Assembly (NCBI RefSeq): GCF_003335675.1
Contig: NZ_QPHL01000008.1
Location: 21,284 to 85,283, forward strand
Source: Winogradskyella sp. KYW1333
GTDB taxonomy: Bacteria > Bacteroidota > Bacteroidia > Flavobacteriales > Flavobacteriaceae
Reading direction: 5' to 3'
Length of the DNA stretch: 64,000 bases
Positions within the stretch are counted from its first letter, which is position 1. Each line of letters begins with the position of its first letter. Below the pieces are notes generated by a model. That model had not been told where the DNA came from, searched no databases, and was given only the letters and a program-made list of their open reading frames with translations. A program made the position numbers and the translations under genes. Below are positions 29,054-38,468 of the stretch, piece after piece.

Positions 29054-30538
29054 TCAATCTAATATATTTACCACATTACCTTTTCCGTCAATTGATTTAA
29101 TTACATCTTTATAACCTAAATTATTTAATTTAAGATTATAACTAGAATCATCCTCCAAATTATCTAGGTACTTTGGATTTTCACTTAATGTTGCAAAAAG
29201 CACTCTAAATATATTGACATTAGATTTTAAATCTTTGTCATAACCCTCAGATAGATTTCCATTCCATTTTATGGCAGCTATGTTTGAAAATATAGATTTT
29301 ATTAGTTCTGGTTTCTCATTAGAAAATAGGTCATTAAAACTTCTTAACCCAACCCAACCACCATGGTCAGCTAATATAATGATTATTGAATTTTCGTCAT
29401 TATCTGAAATATATGTTACAATATCCTTAAGCCAAACATTAACTTCCTCAATTCGGCTTAAATACCTTAATCTTTCCGCATCGATTGATTCATCAGTATT
29501 GTAGAAAGCAACATGATGGGGTAATAATTTTTCTATAAAAAAGAACTTGGGGTTCCTATCTTCAGGCTTAAATACTTTTTTAAAATCTTTATAAACATCT
29601 CTAACTTCGCTTCCTCCTGTTGTCAGATATGGAAAATCACTCTTTTTAATGTTATAATAATCGTAAATCTTCTGCTTTTTGTTTTGTTGAAAATATTCAT
29701 CTTCTGCGATAAAATGTGTCTGGTATCCATTGTTGTTAAAAATGGAAACCACTGGATTATTGGTTGAGATTATCTCTCTTCCATTTGCCATTTCAATTTT
29801 TGGAAACAACATTTCAGCGAACTTATGTTGTTTCATTGCGAATAACGAGGCATTTGAAGTTAAACTGGCAGGATAATTACTTCTAAATCCATTATAAACC
29901 TTATATCCATTAGTCTCTAACCAACTAAACAAATCACTTTTTGCACTATATGGTGAAGAGGCAAACATTTGTTCAGACACATATCCGTCTGGTTGGATCA
30001 TATAAACGTTGGGTGTTTTCTTAAATTTAACATTTTCTATTTCATCAGGTTGTTTTATCCATGTATCTGGCTTAATATCTTCATAAGCATGTATAAGAAT
30101 TCTTAACATTGATAAACCCGAAAACAACAATAGCATCACTATGATTTTCTTATAAAGTTTTCTAGGTTTGAAGGGTATTAATTTCCACAATACAACAAGT
30201 GCAAGCAATAAAAAAATACGTTTTAAGGTAGAATTAAAATAAGTATGTGTTAAAAAGAAAATAACACCTATAACTAAAAACCAAAATAAAGCGTGTCCCT
30301 CATGTTTATGTAATTTCTTATTGGTTTTAAAACACAAATAATAAACTACGTATAAGCCCACCAAAAATACGGTTAAACATGCTAAAAAAAAGAGCAGATG
30401 TGAAATTGAATTTAAAGCCCAATAATTATTGGCAACATAAAAGAGAATTGGAGTAATTCCTATTGCAATAAATGCGAGGATTGGTGACTCATGTTCACTG
30501 TCTATAAATGCAAGTATTTTTTGTTTTAGATTATTCAA
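29054..30538 (-). CDS. Membrane-anchored sulfatase/phosphoethanolamine-transferase-fold enzyme
   Basis: 494 residues. Five hydrophobic helices in the first 150 residues, then a soluble alkaline-phosphatase-superfamily domain (about 175-480): NVYMIQPDGYVSEQ with the first metal aspartate, SNASLFAMKQHKFAEM around the possible nucleophile region, FFIEKLLPHHVAF, and IIILADHGGWVG with the metal-binding D-H. Could add or remove a phosphate or sulfate-linked group on a surface glycan. It overlaps the methyltransferase gene by 4 bp. Confidence 0.75.
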   Translation of the reverse strand: MNNLKQKILAFIDSEHESPILAFIAIGITPILFYVANNYWALNSISHLLFFLACLTVFLVGLYVVYYLCFKTNKKLHKHEGHALFWFLVIGVIFFLTHTYFNSTLKRIFLLLALVVLWKLIPFKPRKLYKKIIVMLLLFSGLSMLRILIHAYEDIKPDTWIKQPDEIENVKFKKTPNVYMIQPDGYVSEQMFASSPYSAKSDLFSWLETNGYKVYNGFRSNYPASLTSNASLFAMKQHKFAEMLFPKIEMANGREIISTNNPVVSIFNNNGYQTHFIAEDEYFQQNKKQKIYDYYNIKKSDFPYLTTGGSEVRDVYKDFKKVFKPEDRNPKFFFIEKLLPHHVAFYNTDESIDAERLRYLSRIEEVNVWLKDIVTYISDNDENSIIIILADHGGWVGLRSFNDLFSNEKPELIKSIFSNIAAIKWNGNLSEGYDKDLKSNVNIFRVLFATLSENPKYLDNLEDDSSYNLKLNNLGYKDVIKSIDGKGNVVNILD

Positions 30539-31917
30539 GCTTTAATCTTCATTAAATACATAACCCGCTCAGAGCTCTTTACTTCAAGCTTTTCGATAAT
30601 ATCAAAATATGTAGAATATGATTTTTCAAAATTAGCAATGTTGTAAAAATCAAAATACGATTCAAATTCTCCTTTGGCCCTTAACAATCGTTTAACCCAA
30701 GAGTCATTTCGATTTGGAAACTCAATAATTAAATCCTTTGAAAAAATACTAAAAAACTTCGCGGATTCTATAAAAGGGACATTACCAGATAATGACATAT
30801 GATGAATAACCGCTAAAGCCATAGTAACATCGGGTGAATATTGTTTAATTCGCTCTAAAAACGAACTTCGTTCTTTATTGTTCAAGCCAATTGCAGGTGA
30901 TGGATTTAGTACATCAAGAACAAATGGTAAAATGTCCTTTTCTTTGTTCTTCTTCATTGTAAGATAATTGATATCTACTGCATTGTTATCAATATCACAT
31001 ACAAGGTTTTCTTCAATTTTGTAATCAATGAACCTTACAAATGTCCCATCGTTTCCTCCTATATCAATTAACTTCGTAGGATTCAAGTTATTTATCCAGC
31101 TATTAATTATTGCAGATTTATGCTTAAATGCCTCGTCTGAATAGTTTGTTTTATCGTAATAATCAGACCATTCGGTTTGACCTTTTAGCTTTAAGTTTTT
31201 AATATAGCCATATAAGCTCTCAATAATATTGAGTAATCCTTTTTTAGACAATTCCTTAACCTTAGTCTCGCCTTCATAATCAGTATTGTGTTTACTTTCT
31301 AGCTTAGCCAAAAGATGGATATTACTAAATAAGATAGGATTCAGCTTCGTTCTTTTAGGTAGCATTGAGCTAATTAAGGTAACTGGTATTCCATCAATAA
31401 AATTGCTCATTAATTTTAACTGATCTGCACCATGATAATGCGCTAACACAAGAGGTCCAAAAAAATGCGTTATAAACTGCTTGTAAGCTCGCCAAGGTTG
31501 ATTTCCTTTATAAAAATCAAAACTCAAAGTATCAATAAATATGGCATTCCCTTTAAGAAACGTAATATTGAAGGCCGAAGCATCTTTGAGTGTAAACCCT
31601 CTTTCCAAGGCATATTTCTGAATCTTCAGAGTAAGAAGTGCCGCCTCTTTGTACATGTTAAAACTCCATTCATAAGGATAAGTTATAAATGGAATATGCT
31701 CTGGCTGAATTATAATTTCATTTTCTGAAATCGATAATTCTTTATGCGAAATCAATAAGGAGTTTCGAAATAGACTTTTATAAAAACCAGAGTTTTTAAG
31801 TTCTTTATATTGATTAAAATAAATAGTATTTATTACCCTTTTTATTACGCCATTATCTAAAAAAATGTAACCTGAAGGATCTCTAAATGAAGAAGAATGA
31901 AGTTCTTTAGAATCCAC
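30535..31917 (-). CDS. Kinase-like N-terminus fused to SAM methyltransferase (NoeA-like)
   Basis: 460 residues. The C-terminal half is a class I methyltransferase: LIDIGGNDGTFVRFI (motif I) and CDIDNNAVDINY. The N-terminal half resembles a small-molecule kinase fold: YALERGFTLKDASAFNITFL followed by AIFIDTLSF, which matches the catalytic D....N and the metal-binding D of kinase-like proteins. Similar two-part proteins have been called nodulation-protein NoeA-like. Position inside the polysaccharide operon suggests modification of a glycan or lipid carrier. Confidence 0.7.
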   Translation of the reverse strand: MDSKELHSSSFRDPSGYIFLDNGVIKRVINTIYFNQYKELKNSGFYKSLFRNSLLISHKELSISENEIIIQPEHIPFITYPYEWSFNMYKEAALLTLKIQKYALERGFTLKDASAFNITFLKGNAIFIDTLSFDFYKGNQPWRAYKQFITHFFGPLVLAHYHGADQLKLMSNFIDGIPVTLISSMLPKRTKLNPILFSNIHLLAKLESKHNTDYEGETKVKELSKKGLLNIIESLYGYIKNLKLKGQTEWSDYYDKTNYSDEAFKHKSAIINSWINNLNPTKLIDIGGNDGTFVRFIDYKIEENLVCDIDNNAVDINYLTMKKNKEKDILPFVLDVLNPSPAIGLNNKERSSFLERIKQYSPDVTMALAVIHHMSLSGNVPFIESAKFFSIFSKDLIIEFPNRNDSWVKRLLRAKGEFESYFDFYNIANFEKSYSTYFDIIEKLEVKSSERVMYLMKIKA

Positions 31918-31918
31918 T

Positions 31919-32116
31919 TTACTTTGTATTGTCTACATCAGAATCTTTAACATCAATATCATCAAACACATCATCTTCCATTGGCTTAGCTAAACCCAGA
32001 AACAGTTTAATTTTATACATCAAATTCTTAGAAAATAAAACTATACCTGCAACAGCCGCCACAATAGCTTGGATTATCATTGCCCCTAAACCTGGATCGA
32101 AATAAAGAAAATACAT
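31919..32116 (-). CDS. Small membrane protein of the polysaccharide operon
   Basis: 65 residues: one or two hydrophobic helices (about 8-27) with a G-rich start (YFDPGLGAMIIQAIVAA), a short amphipathic middle and a very acidic tail (DDVFDDIDVKDSDVD). The FDPG.G..iiQ start is seen in small proteins next to sulfatase- and methyltransferase-type genes in exopolysaccharide loci. It ends 1 bp before the methyltransferase gene. Function unknown. Confidence 0.65.
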   Translation of the reverse strand: MYFLYFDPGLGAMIIQAIVAAVAGIVLFSKNLMYKIKLFLGLAKPMEDDVFDDIDVKDSDVDNTK

Positions 32117-32144
32117 TTAACTCGTTTTTGTAAATATAAAACTT

Positions 32145-32384
32145 CTATTTTTTATTAGTAGTTAAATAATAAATATTAACGGTTAAAATAGCAGCATTAG
32201 CTATAATAATAGGAAGACCTATCCGTATGCTTGGCATTAAAAATCCATAAAGAATAAACAAAATACAACCGGTCATATTCACTATTCTCAACTTTTTAAC
32301 TTCTTTCATAGTGAACGACAGTAAAACTATAAATGAGGCCAAATAGCCTATGTATTCAGTGACAGTGATACCAAATAACTCCAT
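32145..32384 (-). CDS. Three-helix YgjV/SemiSWEET-like membrane protein
   Basis: 79 residues with three membrane helices (about 9-25, 34-51, 56-74). The pattern IGYLASFIVLLSFTMKEVKKLR....GCILFILYGF looks like a PQ-loop/SemiSWEET unit or the related YgjV family. Substrate not known. It lies 8 bp upstream of the typA stop on the same strand. Confidence 0.6.
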   Translation of the reverse strand: MELFGITVTEYIGYLASFIVLLSFTMKEVKKLRIVNMTGCILFILYGFLMPSIRIGLPIIIANAAILTVNIYYLTTNKK

Positions 32385-32392
32385 AAAATGGA

Positions 32393-34192
32393 TTAAATAT
32401 TTTTTGAACGCTTACGATCTACTTCTTTTAATAAAATCTTACGTAATCTTAAGTGATTTGGTGTTACCTCAACATATTCATCTTTCTGAATATATTCTAA
32501 AGCTTCCTCTAATGAAAATTTAATCGCAGGTACAATTTTAGCCTTATCATCTGCACCAGCGGATCTTACATTACTCAATTTCTTGGTTTTGGTAACATTA
32601 ACAACCATATCGTCTCCACGTGAGTTTTCACCTATTACTTGACCTTCATAAATATCTTCTCCTGGATTAACAAAAAACTTACCACGATCTTGTAATTTAT
32701 CTATAGAGTAAGGAATTGCTTGACCATTTTCCATGGATACTAAAGAACCATTTTGTCTTTCTGGAATCCCACCTTTTAAGGGTCTATATTCCGTAAATCT
32801 ATGTGCCATAATAGCTTCGCCTGCAGTTGCTGTTAAAAGCTGATTTCTCAATCCTATGATTCCACGAGATGGTACTATAAATTCACACACCATTCTATCG
32901 CCTTTGGCCTCCATAGTCAGCATTTCACCTTTACGCATGGTTACCATTTCAATGGCTTTTCCTGAAACCGTTTCTGGTAAATCTATAGTCATTTCCTCAA
33001 AAGGTTCGCACTTTACACCATCAATTTCTTTAATGATAACTTGTGGTTGTCCTATTTGAAGCTCATAGCCTTCACGACGCATAGTTTCAATTAAAACCGA
33101 TAAGTGCAATACACCACGACCAAAAACCATAAACTTATCGGCACTGTCCGTTTCTTCCACGCGCAGTGCTAAATTCTTCTCAAGTTCTTTAGTTAAGCGT
33201 TCTTTAATATGTCTAGAGGTAACAAACTTACCATCCTTGCCAAAAAATGGAGAATCATTAATGGTGAATAGCATACTCATAGTTGGCTCATCAATGGCAA
33301 TAGTTTTTAAGCCTTCTGGATTCTCTAAATCCGCAACAGTATCTCCAATTTCAAATCCTTCTAAACCTACAATAGCACAAATATCTCCAGCTTGAACTTC
33401 TTCAACTTTTTTACGCCCTAATCCTTCGAACGTATGCAGTTCCTTAATCTTACTTTTAACAATTGAACCATCTCGCTTTACTAAAGAAATTTGCTGATTG
33501 GCCTTTAAGCTACCTCTAGTCAATCTGCCAATAGCTATTCGTCCTGTAAAAGATGAAAAATCTAAAGAGGTAATAAGCATTTGCGTGGAGCCTTCAGAAA
33601 TTTTAGGTTCTGGTATATGATCAATTACCATATCTAACAATGGCTCAATATTATCAGTTGGCTGTTGCCAATCTTCACTCATCCAGTTATGCTTCGCAGA
33701 TCCATAAACGGTAGGGAAGTCTAATTGCCATTCCTCTGCCCCAAGTTCAAACATTAAATCAAACACCTTTTCATGCACTTCATCAGGAGTACAATTTTCT
33801 TTATCAACCTTGTTTATGACTACACATGGCTTAAGTCCTAAATCAATAGCCTTTTGAAGTACAAATCTTGTCTGTGGCATAGGCCCTTCAAAAGCATCAA
33901 CTAACAGTAAAACACCATCCGCCATATTTAAAACACGCTCTACCTCACCACCAAAATCGGCGTGACCAGGCGTATCGATAATATTTATCTTGGTATCCTT
34001 ATAAACAACTGAGACGTTTTTAGAAGTTATTGTGATTCCTCTTTCACGTTCTAAATCATTATTATCAAGAATTAAATCACCTGTGTTTTCATTCTCGCGA
34101 AACAGTTGGCAATGGTACATTATCTTGTCTACCAAAGTAGTTTTACCGTGATCTACGTGTGCTATAATTGCAATGTTTTTAATCTTAGTCAT
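32393..34192 (-). CDS. typA: Ribosome-associated GTPase TypA/BipA
   Basis: 599 residues, full length. G1 AHVDHGKTT (11-19), G3 DTPGHADF (73-80) and G4 NKVDKE (127-132) are intact; domains II-V and the BipA-specific C-terminal part follow ([34 protein letters not shown]). It binds the 70S ribosome, needed for 50S assembly and stress growth. The start ATG sits about 24 nt behind a clear -7 promoter box. Confidence 0.97.
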   Translation of the reverse strand: MTKIKNIAIIAHVDHGKTTLVDKIMYHCQLFRENENTGDLILDNNDLERERGITITSKNVSVVYKDTKINIIDTPGHADFGGEVERVLNMADGVLLLVDAFEGPMPQTRFVLQKAIDLGLKPCVVINKVDKENCTPDEVHEKVFDLMFELGAEEWQLDFPTVYGSAKHNWMSEDWQQPTDNIEPLLDMVIDHIPEPKISEGSTQMLITSLDFSSFTGRIAIGRLTRGSLKANQQISLVKRDGSIVKSKIKELHTFEGLGRKKVEEVQAGDICAIVGLEGFEIGDTVADLENPEGLKTIAIDEPTMSMLFTINDSPFFGKDGKFVTSRHIKERLTKELEKNLALRVEETDSADKFMVFGRGVLHLSVLIETMRREGYELQIGQPQVIIKEIDGVKCEPFEEMTIDLPETVSGKAIEMVTMRKGEMLTMEAKGDRMVCEFIVPSRGIIGLRNQLLTATAGEAIMAHRFTEYRPLKGGIPERQNGSLVSMENGQAIPYSIDKLQDRGKFFVNPGEDIYEGQVIGENSRGDDMVVNVTKTKKLSNVRSAGADDKAKIVPAIKFSLEEALEYIQKDEYVEVTPNHLRLRKILLKEVDRKRSKNI

Positions 34193-34215
34193 AACTGATG
34201 CTGATTTTAAGCGTG

Positions 34216-34223
34216 CAAAGGTA
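34216..34223 (-). promoter_or_regulatory. -7 box (TACCTTTG) of typA
   Basis: TACCTTTG on the minus strand fits TAnnTTTG exactly. Transcription would begin some 10-17 nt before the typA ATG at 34192. Confidence 0.5.
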
Positions 34224-34386
34224 AGTCTAATTAGCTGTAAATCGTTAATTATATGTTATTATTTCATTTACAAGCAATTTGGATTCGTAGCTTTCGTTAT
34301 TCATCTGATTAATAGTAAAAAGCCTGCCTAACACCAATAACTAATGTTTAGTATTTTATATCTGAACTCTCAACAATTTATCACAG

Positions 34387-34746
34387 ATGAAAGCAATTAG
34401 TAAATACACTCGTTTTATCCCTTATTTATATTTTATTTCGGTAATAATTTATTGGTTTACATATACCAATAGAACAGAAGGGATTTCTGCTTATCCCATT
34501 TTATTATTTGGAATTCCTTTTATATGGCAACTTATTAAACCAAACAGAAATCTCAACTTCTCCTTAGGAATTATTTTTGTTTGTGTCTCCTCATACTTAA
34601 TATTGGCCTATGGATTGGCATTACTCAATATTGTTAACTGGTTTGGAGCTACAGCTTCATTTTTTACAAGTATTGGACTATTTATTACGGGTAGTTTTGT
34701 AATGGCACTATGGATGATACGCAATAGTATTCAGAAGCAATTTTAA
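34387..34746 (+). CDS. Small four-helix membrane protein of unknown function
   Basis: 119 residues, with hydrophobic segments at about 12-28, 36-50, 58-80 and 90-112. No charged catalytic pattern and no recognised family. Start ATG at 34387 follows an AT-rich stretch. 60 bp before kdsA, same strand, but kdsA has its own promoter. Confidence 0.6.
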   Translation: MKAISKYTRFIPYLYFISVIIYWFTYTNRTEGISAYPILLFGIPFIWQLIKPNRNLNFSLGIIFVCVSSYLILAYGLALLNIVNWFGATASFFTSIGLFITGSFVMALWMIRNSIQKQF

Positions 34747-34774
34747 CTTCAAAATGTTTTAGGCATTAAAATAT

Positions 34775-34782
34775 TATCTTTG
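34775..34782 (+). promoter_or_regulatory. -7 box (TATCTTTG) of kdsA
   Basis: TATCTTTG matches TAnnTTTG. It lies 24 bp before the TTG start of kdsA, which supports transcription of kdsA separate from the membrane protein gene. Confidence 0.5.
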
Positions 34783-34806
34783 TAACTTAATATTAAGTCA
34801 GTTGCT

Positions 34807-35619
34807 TTGATAACAATTCCTAAAATAAAACATTCAGATTCTAATAATTTCTTTCTTTTATGTGGTCCTTGTGCTATTGAGGGAGAAGATATGGCGTTAC
34901 GTATTGCAGAAAAAGTCATTTCTATTACAGACAAACTTGAAATTCCTTATGTTTTTAAGGGTAGTTTCAAAAAAGCTAATCGTAGTCGTGTTGACAGCTT
35001 TACTGGTATTGGAGATGAAAAAGCACTCAAAATATTAAGAAAAGTATCGGAAACTTTTGATACTCCAACTGTTACTGATATCCATGAAGTATCTGATGCA
35101 TCAAGAGCAGCGCAATATGTTGATGTTTTACAAATTCCTGCATTCTTAGTAAGACAAACTGATTTAGTAGTTGCAGCGGCAAAAACAGGCAAGGTTGTCA
35201 ACCTTAAGAAGGGCCAGTTTATGAGCCCAGAAGCCATGAAGCACGCTGTACAAAAAGTGAAAGATACTGGAAATGAAAATGCATGGATTACAGATCGTGG
35301 TACCATGTTTGGCTACCAAGATATGATTGTAGATTTCAGAGGTATACCTACCATGCGACAATTTGCACCAACAGTATTAGATGTTACCCATTCGTTACAA
35401 CAACCAAATCAGTCCATTGGTGTCACAGGTGGTAGACCGGAAATGATTGAAACTATTGCAAGAGCCGGTGTCGTTAATAATGTTGATGGTCTTTTCATTG
35501 AAACACATTTTGACCCTTCTAATGCAAAAAGTGATGGAGCCAATATGTTGCATTTAGACAATCTAGAAAAATTACTCACTAACCTTGTGGCTATTAGAAA
35601 ATTGGTTAACTCTTTTTAG
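34807..35619 (+). CDS. kdsA: 3-deoxy-8-phosphooctulonate synthase
   Basis: 270 residues. Condenses phosphoenolpyruvate with arabinose-5-phosphate to Kdo-8-phosphate for the lipid A core. Motifs: LLCGPCAIEGED at the start, KANRSRVDSF, QIPAFLVRQTDL, VNLKKGQF and DVTHSLQ. Cys22 in GPCAIE marks the metal-dependent class (the metal-free E. coli type has Asn there). The start is TTG at 34807: there is a stop 8 codons upstream, no ATG in between, and the protein then begins like its relatives (MITIPKIKH). Confidence 0.95.
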   Translation: MITIPKIKHSDSNNFFLLCGPCAIEGEDMALRIAEKVISITDKLEIPYVFKGSFKKANRSRVDSFTGIGDEKALKILRKVSETFDTPTVTDIHEVSDASRAAQYVDVLQIPAFLVRQTDLVVAAAKTGKVVNLKKGQFMSPEAMKHAVQKVKDTGNENAWITDRGTMFGYQDMIVDFRGIPTMRQFAPTVLDVTHSLQQPNQSIGVTGGRPEMIETIARAGVVNNVDGLFIETHFDPSNAKSDGANMLHLDNLEKLLTNLVAIRKLVNSF

Positions 35620-35651
35620 ACTTTTTTATTTAGTTATATACGTTAGAAAAA

Positions 35652-36005
35652 TCAAAACAATCGTAATAAACCAATAATCAAAAGTGAAATCCCTATTAAA
35701 GCCTTGAAAGGCATTAACTGATCAGATAGTTTTCTCAATGTAGTCTCTAATGATGGTACTTTTCCAAAAACATGGGTAAGTAATAATATACCTCCTAATA
35801 GGCTTAAAGTACTGTAGATAAAACTACTCCTAAACGTTATTAAGGGTAAAATAATTAAAATACCACCAATAGCAGTTTGAAAAGGCTCTAAAGCGTCTGC
35901 AATTTTATTAAAAAAATTACTCTCACCGTCCAATTGATCTAAAGTTGCGATTCCTAATAAAATACCACCTGTAATTTGGGCAATGGATAAAAGAATTCCA
36001 ATCAT
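35652..36005 (-). CDS. Small membrane protein, four helices
   Basis: 117 residues with helices at about 3-20, 43-60, 66-83 and 98-115. A glycine-rich symmetry is visible: GGILLGIATLDQ in the first half and GGILLLTHVFGK in the second, each followed by L...L..F.. I.GI, which suggests an internal duplication of a two-helix hairpin. No function known. Convergent with kdsA, 32 bp apart. 36006-36223 behind it shows no gene. Confidence 0.55.
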   Translation of the reverse strand: MIGILLSIAQITGGILLGIATLDQLDGESNFFNKIADALEPFQTAIGGILIILPLITFRSSFIYSTLSLLGGILLLTHVFGKVPSLETTLRKLSDQLMPFKALIGISLLIIGLLRLF

Positions 36006-36223
36006 AGTATATGAATTAATAATATAAAAATAAGAAAATGAAAGTCAATAATATGTCTTGTATGACAATATGTAGATCTGATAAAACATAAAATAGCAAT
36101 ATTATATATTTTAATATTATCTTCTGAGATATATAAGAATGGTTATTAAAATACCTCAATAGCACTTCAAAGAATAAGACTGAAACCCTAATAATATAAG
36201 CTGCAGAAAAAGCTGTTAAATAG

Positions 36224-37429
36224 TTATTCCTTACCCTCTACAAAATCTTGTAGGTAACCAAATTTTTTTGTCAGCTTACCGTTTTCAGTAATTTTTGCAC
36301 GTTTTAGTATTTCATTTTCGTCATTATCAAAAAACGAAGGCAAAACATGCTCAATAAATGTTTTACCAAATCCTTCACTCGCATCCTTTGGCAATTCACA
36401 AGGTAGGTTATCTACAGCCATAACAGTAATTGCGCTCTTTGCATCAAAAGCAACCTCAGTTTCAGAAATTGGATCATAACCATAAAATGGGTCTTCAATG
36501 GTTGATGATCTTATGGTACTGGCAACAGGACCATCAATATCACAGGAAATATCAGCAACTAGATTAATTCTAAAATCTGGGTGCCTTGCATCCTCTCTAG
36601 TAAACAAATAAGGCGCATTATTGCCATAAAAATGACCAGCTATAAAGAAATCGGTTAGTTTGGCATAAGGCATAAAGTTACTCTCATAGCCTGACGGATC
36701 TTTATAAAATGCCAATCTATCACCTACTTTACCATCAGATCTTTTGGCATACTCCAATACATCAACTCTACAATAAACAGGCTCCTTAAATTCACAGGTT
36801 AAGTATAAAGCATCACTAACTTCTTTAATCCCTAAATGATCAAGAATTTCTTTAGCTCCCTTTGCCACTTTACCTGTACCAGACAACAAGATTTTAATAT
36901 TTGGTAATTTAATCGTATCCAACACCTCTTTTACCTCATGTAAATCTGCAAGTGTTTCTACTTTAGGCAAGTTGAACAAACCATCTCTAATTCCAAGTGC
37001 CCTAATGCCATTATAAGCTCCAACCAAACCAGCATAACGACCAAAGCCTATTAATCTATAACCATTTGACCCAACAATTGTCTCGTGATCATACAACCGT
37101 ATATTATTATTCAAAATTGCCTTTAATAATTTTCTATTATAAGGTTGCTTTTTAATGGTATGCGAAAAGAAAAAGTAGTCTTTATTAGCAACTAAAAAAT
37201 CTAAAGGCACTTCTTTTACACCTATCATAACATCTGCATCAGAAACATCATTGGTAACTTCGAAACCGTATTTTCTATATTCCTCATCTGAAAATACTCT
37301 AATATCCGAAGATTCAATAACAAACTCAGCCTCAGGAAATCGTTTTCTTGCCTCATCTAGTGTTTCAGGAGAAAAAACAACACGTCTATCAGGCGGGTTT
37401 TTACGTTCTTTTATGATGGCAAATTTCAT
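36224..37429 (-). CDS. Saccharopine/alanine-dehydrogenase-like NAD(P) oxidoreductase
   Basis: 401 residues from the ATG at 37429; an open frame continues 37 codons upstream, but the protein clearly begins at MKFAIIKERKNPPDRRV, the family start (substrate-binding KERKNPPDRR). AlaDH/PNT N-terminal domain first, then a Rossmann domain (KILLSGTGKVAKGAKEILDHLG). Similar Bacteroidota proteins are labelled lysine-ketoglutarate reductase/saccharopine dehydrogenase-like; the substrate is not proven. It is divergent from ssrA, 132 bp apart. Confidence 0.8.
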   Translation of the reverse strand: MKFAIIKERKNPPDRRVVFSPETLDEARKRFPEAEFVIESSDIRVFSDEEYRKYGFEVTNDVSDADVMIGVKEVPLDFLVANKDYFFFSHTIKKQPYNRKLLKAILNNNIRLYDHETIVGSNGYRLIGFGRYAGLVGAYNGIRALGIRDGLFNLPKVETLADLHEVKEVLDTIKLPNIKILLSGTGKVAKGAKEILDHLGIKEVSDALYLTCEFKEPVYCRVDVLEYAKRSDGKVGDRLAFYKDPSGYESNFMPYAKLTDFFIAGHFYGNNAPYLFTREDARHPDFRINLVADISCDIDGPVASTIRSSTIEDPFYGYDPISETEVAFDAKSAITVMAVDNLPCELPKDASEGFGKTFIEHVLPSFFDNDENEILKRAKITENGKLTKKFGYLQDFVEGKE

Positions 37430-37561
37430 ACTTAATATTTTAAAACCTAACATAATTGTCAGGGAATAGATTTGGAATAATTTTTGCTCAAAAATACTTG
37501 GATTTAAGCCGTTACACAACTTTTTTTGTAACTTCGCCATCCTTTTTTAAGATTATCATTT

Positions 37562-37955
37562 GGGGTCGACTGGTTTTGACAGCGAGATGAATTAAATGGT
37601 AAGCACGTCGTGTAATGGCATTGAAACACGTTAAAGGCTAGACCAAATTTTAAACGGCGAGAATAACTACGCTTTAGCTGCATAATCTGAATTATAGTAA
37701 GATTGGCCTAGGCTCACAAGGTGAGCAAGCTAAATGTCTCCAGAAAGCCTTGGTTAATGGCGTTCTTTTTTGAGGCATCGTAAAAATTAACTAAGATTAG
37801 GTAATGCTTTGATGCCTTTTCGAGATTTAGAAGCTAAGTTTTAAGTAGGTTGTCTTTAACCAGCTTAAAGTCGAAAACCTAAGAATAGACTAAGCGTGTA
37901 GAAAGCTATTTGGTTACTTGTTTGGACGAGAGTTCGATTCTCTCCGACTCCACCA
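37562..37955 (+). ncRNA. ssrA: Transfer-messenger RNA
   Basis: 394 nt. The 5' end GGGGTCGACTGG pairs with the 3' CGACTCC to form the acceptor stem, and ACCA is encoded at 37952-37955. The T arm GAGAGTTCGATTCTCTC is at 37929-37945. The tag reading frame starts near 37653-37656 and reads (N)GENNYALAA then a TAA stop at 37683-37685, the degradation tag for rescued proteins. Several pseudoknot-like inverted repeats fill the rest. A Rho-independent terminator follows. tmRNA 3' ends are frequent integration sites, and an accessory island begins right here. Confidence 0.96.
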
Positions 37956-37958
37956 CAC

Positions 37959-37994
37959 GGGACAAACTCATGTTTTTTGAGATTTGTCCCTTTT
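37959..37994 (+). terminator. Intrinsic terminator of ssrA
   Basis: GGGACAAACTCA (37959-37970) pairs with TGAGATTTGTCCC (37978-37990), with one bulged A and a T-rich loop, followed by TTTT. The last part overlaps the stop codon of the recombinase relic on the other strand. Confidence 0.85.
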
Positions 37995-38148
37995 AATTTT
38001 CATCTAACTCCTTGTCTATCTGTAAGATATACCTCAACACATCATTGATTCTTGCAGTTCGACATTTTTTTTCCATCAAATTCTATTTTTTCTGGAAAAA
38101 TAGAACTTATCAACTTCTTTTTGTGCGTAATAGCACTGTTGGTAGAAG
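37993..38148 (-). pseudogene. Relic of a serine recombinase C-terminus
   Basis: Minus-strand codons read KKLISSIFPEKIEFDGKK, then after a one-base shift in an eight-A run they continue CRTARINDVLRYILQIDKEL and stop at 37993. This is the usual end of Bacteroidota large serine recombinases (FPEk..f....RT.rIN..l..I). Only about 50 codons remain and there is a frameshift, so it is inactive. It stands directly behind ssrA and is a plausible scar of the element that brought the island. The rest of 38150-38468 shows no gene that I can support. Confidence 0.5.
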
Positions 38149-38468
38149 TTGAGAAATATAAAAGCCGACTAAAAATTGCAGAGTCATTAATTGGATCAGG
38201 AAGACCAAAAGAAAACAATAAGAAATCTTTAATAACCCCGACATCTGTTGGTATGACTACTATTATAGCAGTGGTGATATTTGGCAGAAGATTTAGTTAA
38301 AAAGTAATCGAAAAATAAGATGTTTTTAGTTATATTGAACCCACTATTTTAGTAACTATGAGCGTTATAAAAGGAGATAACTTAAAATAAAGACGTTATA
38401 AAGTTTTTGCTATGCTAAAAACTTAACAAAACTATAATTTGGGACCAACTCAATTATTAAAAAAATAA

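Noticed and set aside
36224..37540. Longer oxidoreductase from 37540
   Set aside because: The extra 37 residues do not look like the family, and MKFAIIKERKNPPDRRV at 37429 is the standard start; the upstream part overlaps the likely ssrA promoter region.
38052..38300. 82-codon plus-strand frame with TTG start behind ssrA
   Set aside because: No ATG, no ribosome binding site, no family resemblance, and its first part overlaps the minus-strand serine-recombinase relic, which is more convincing.
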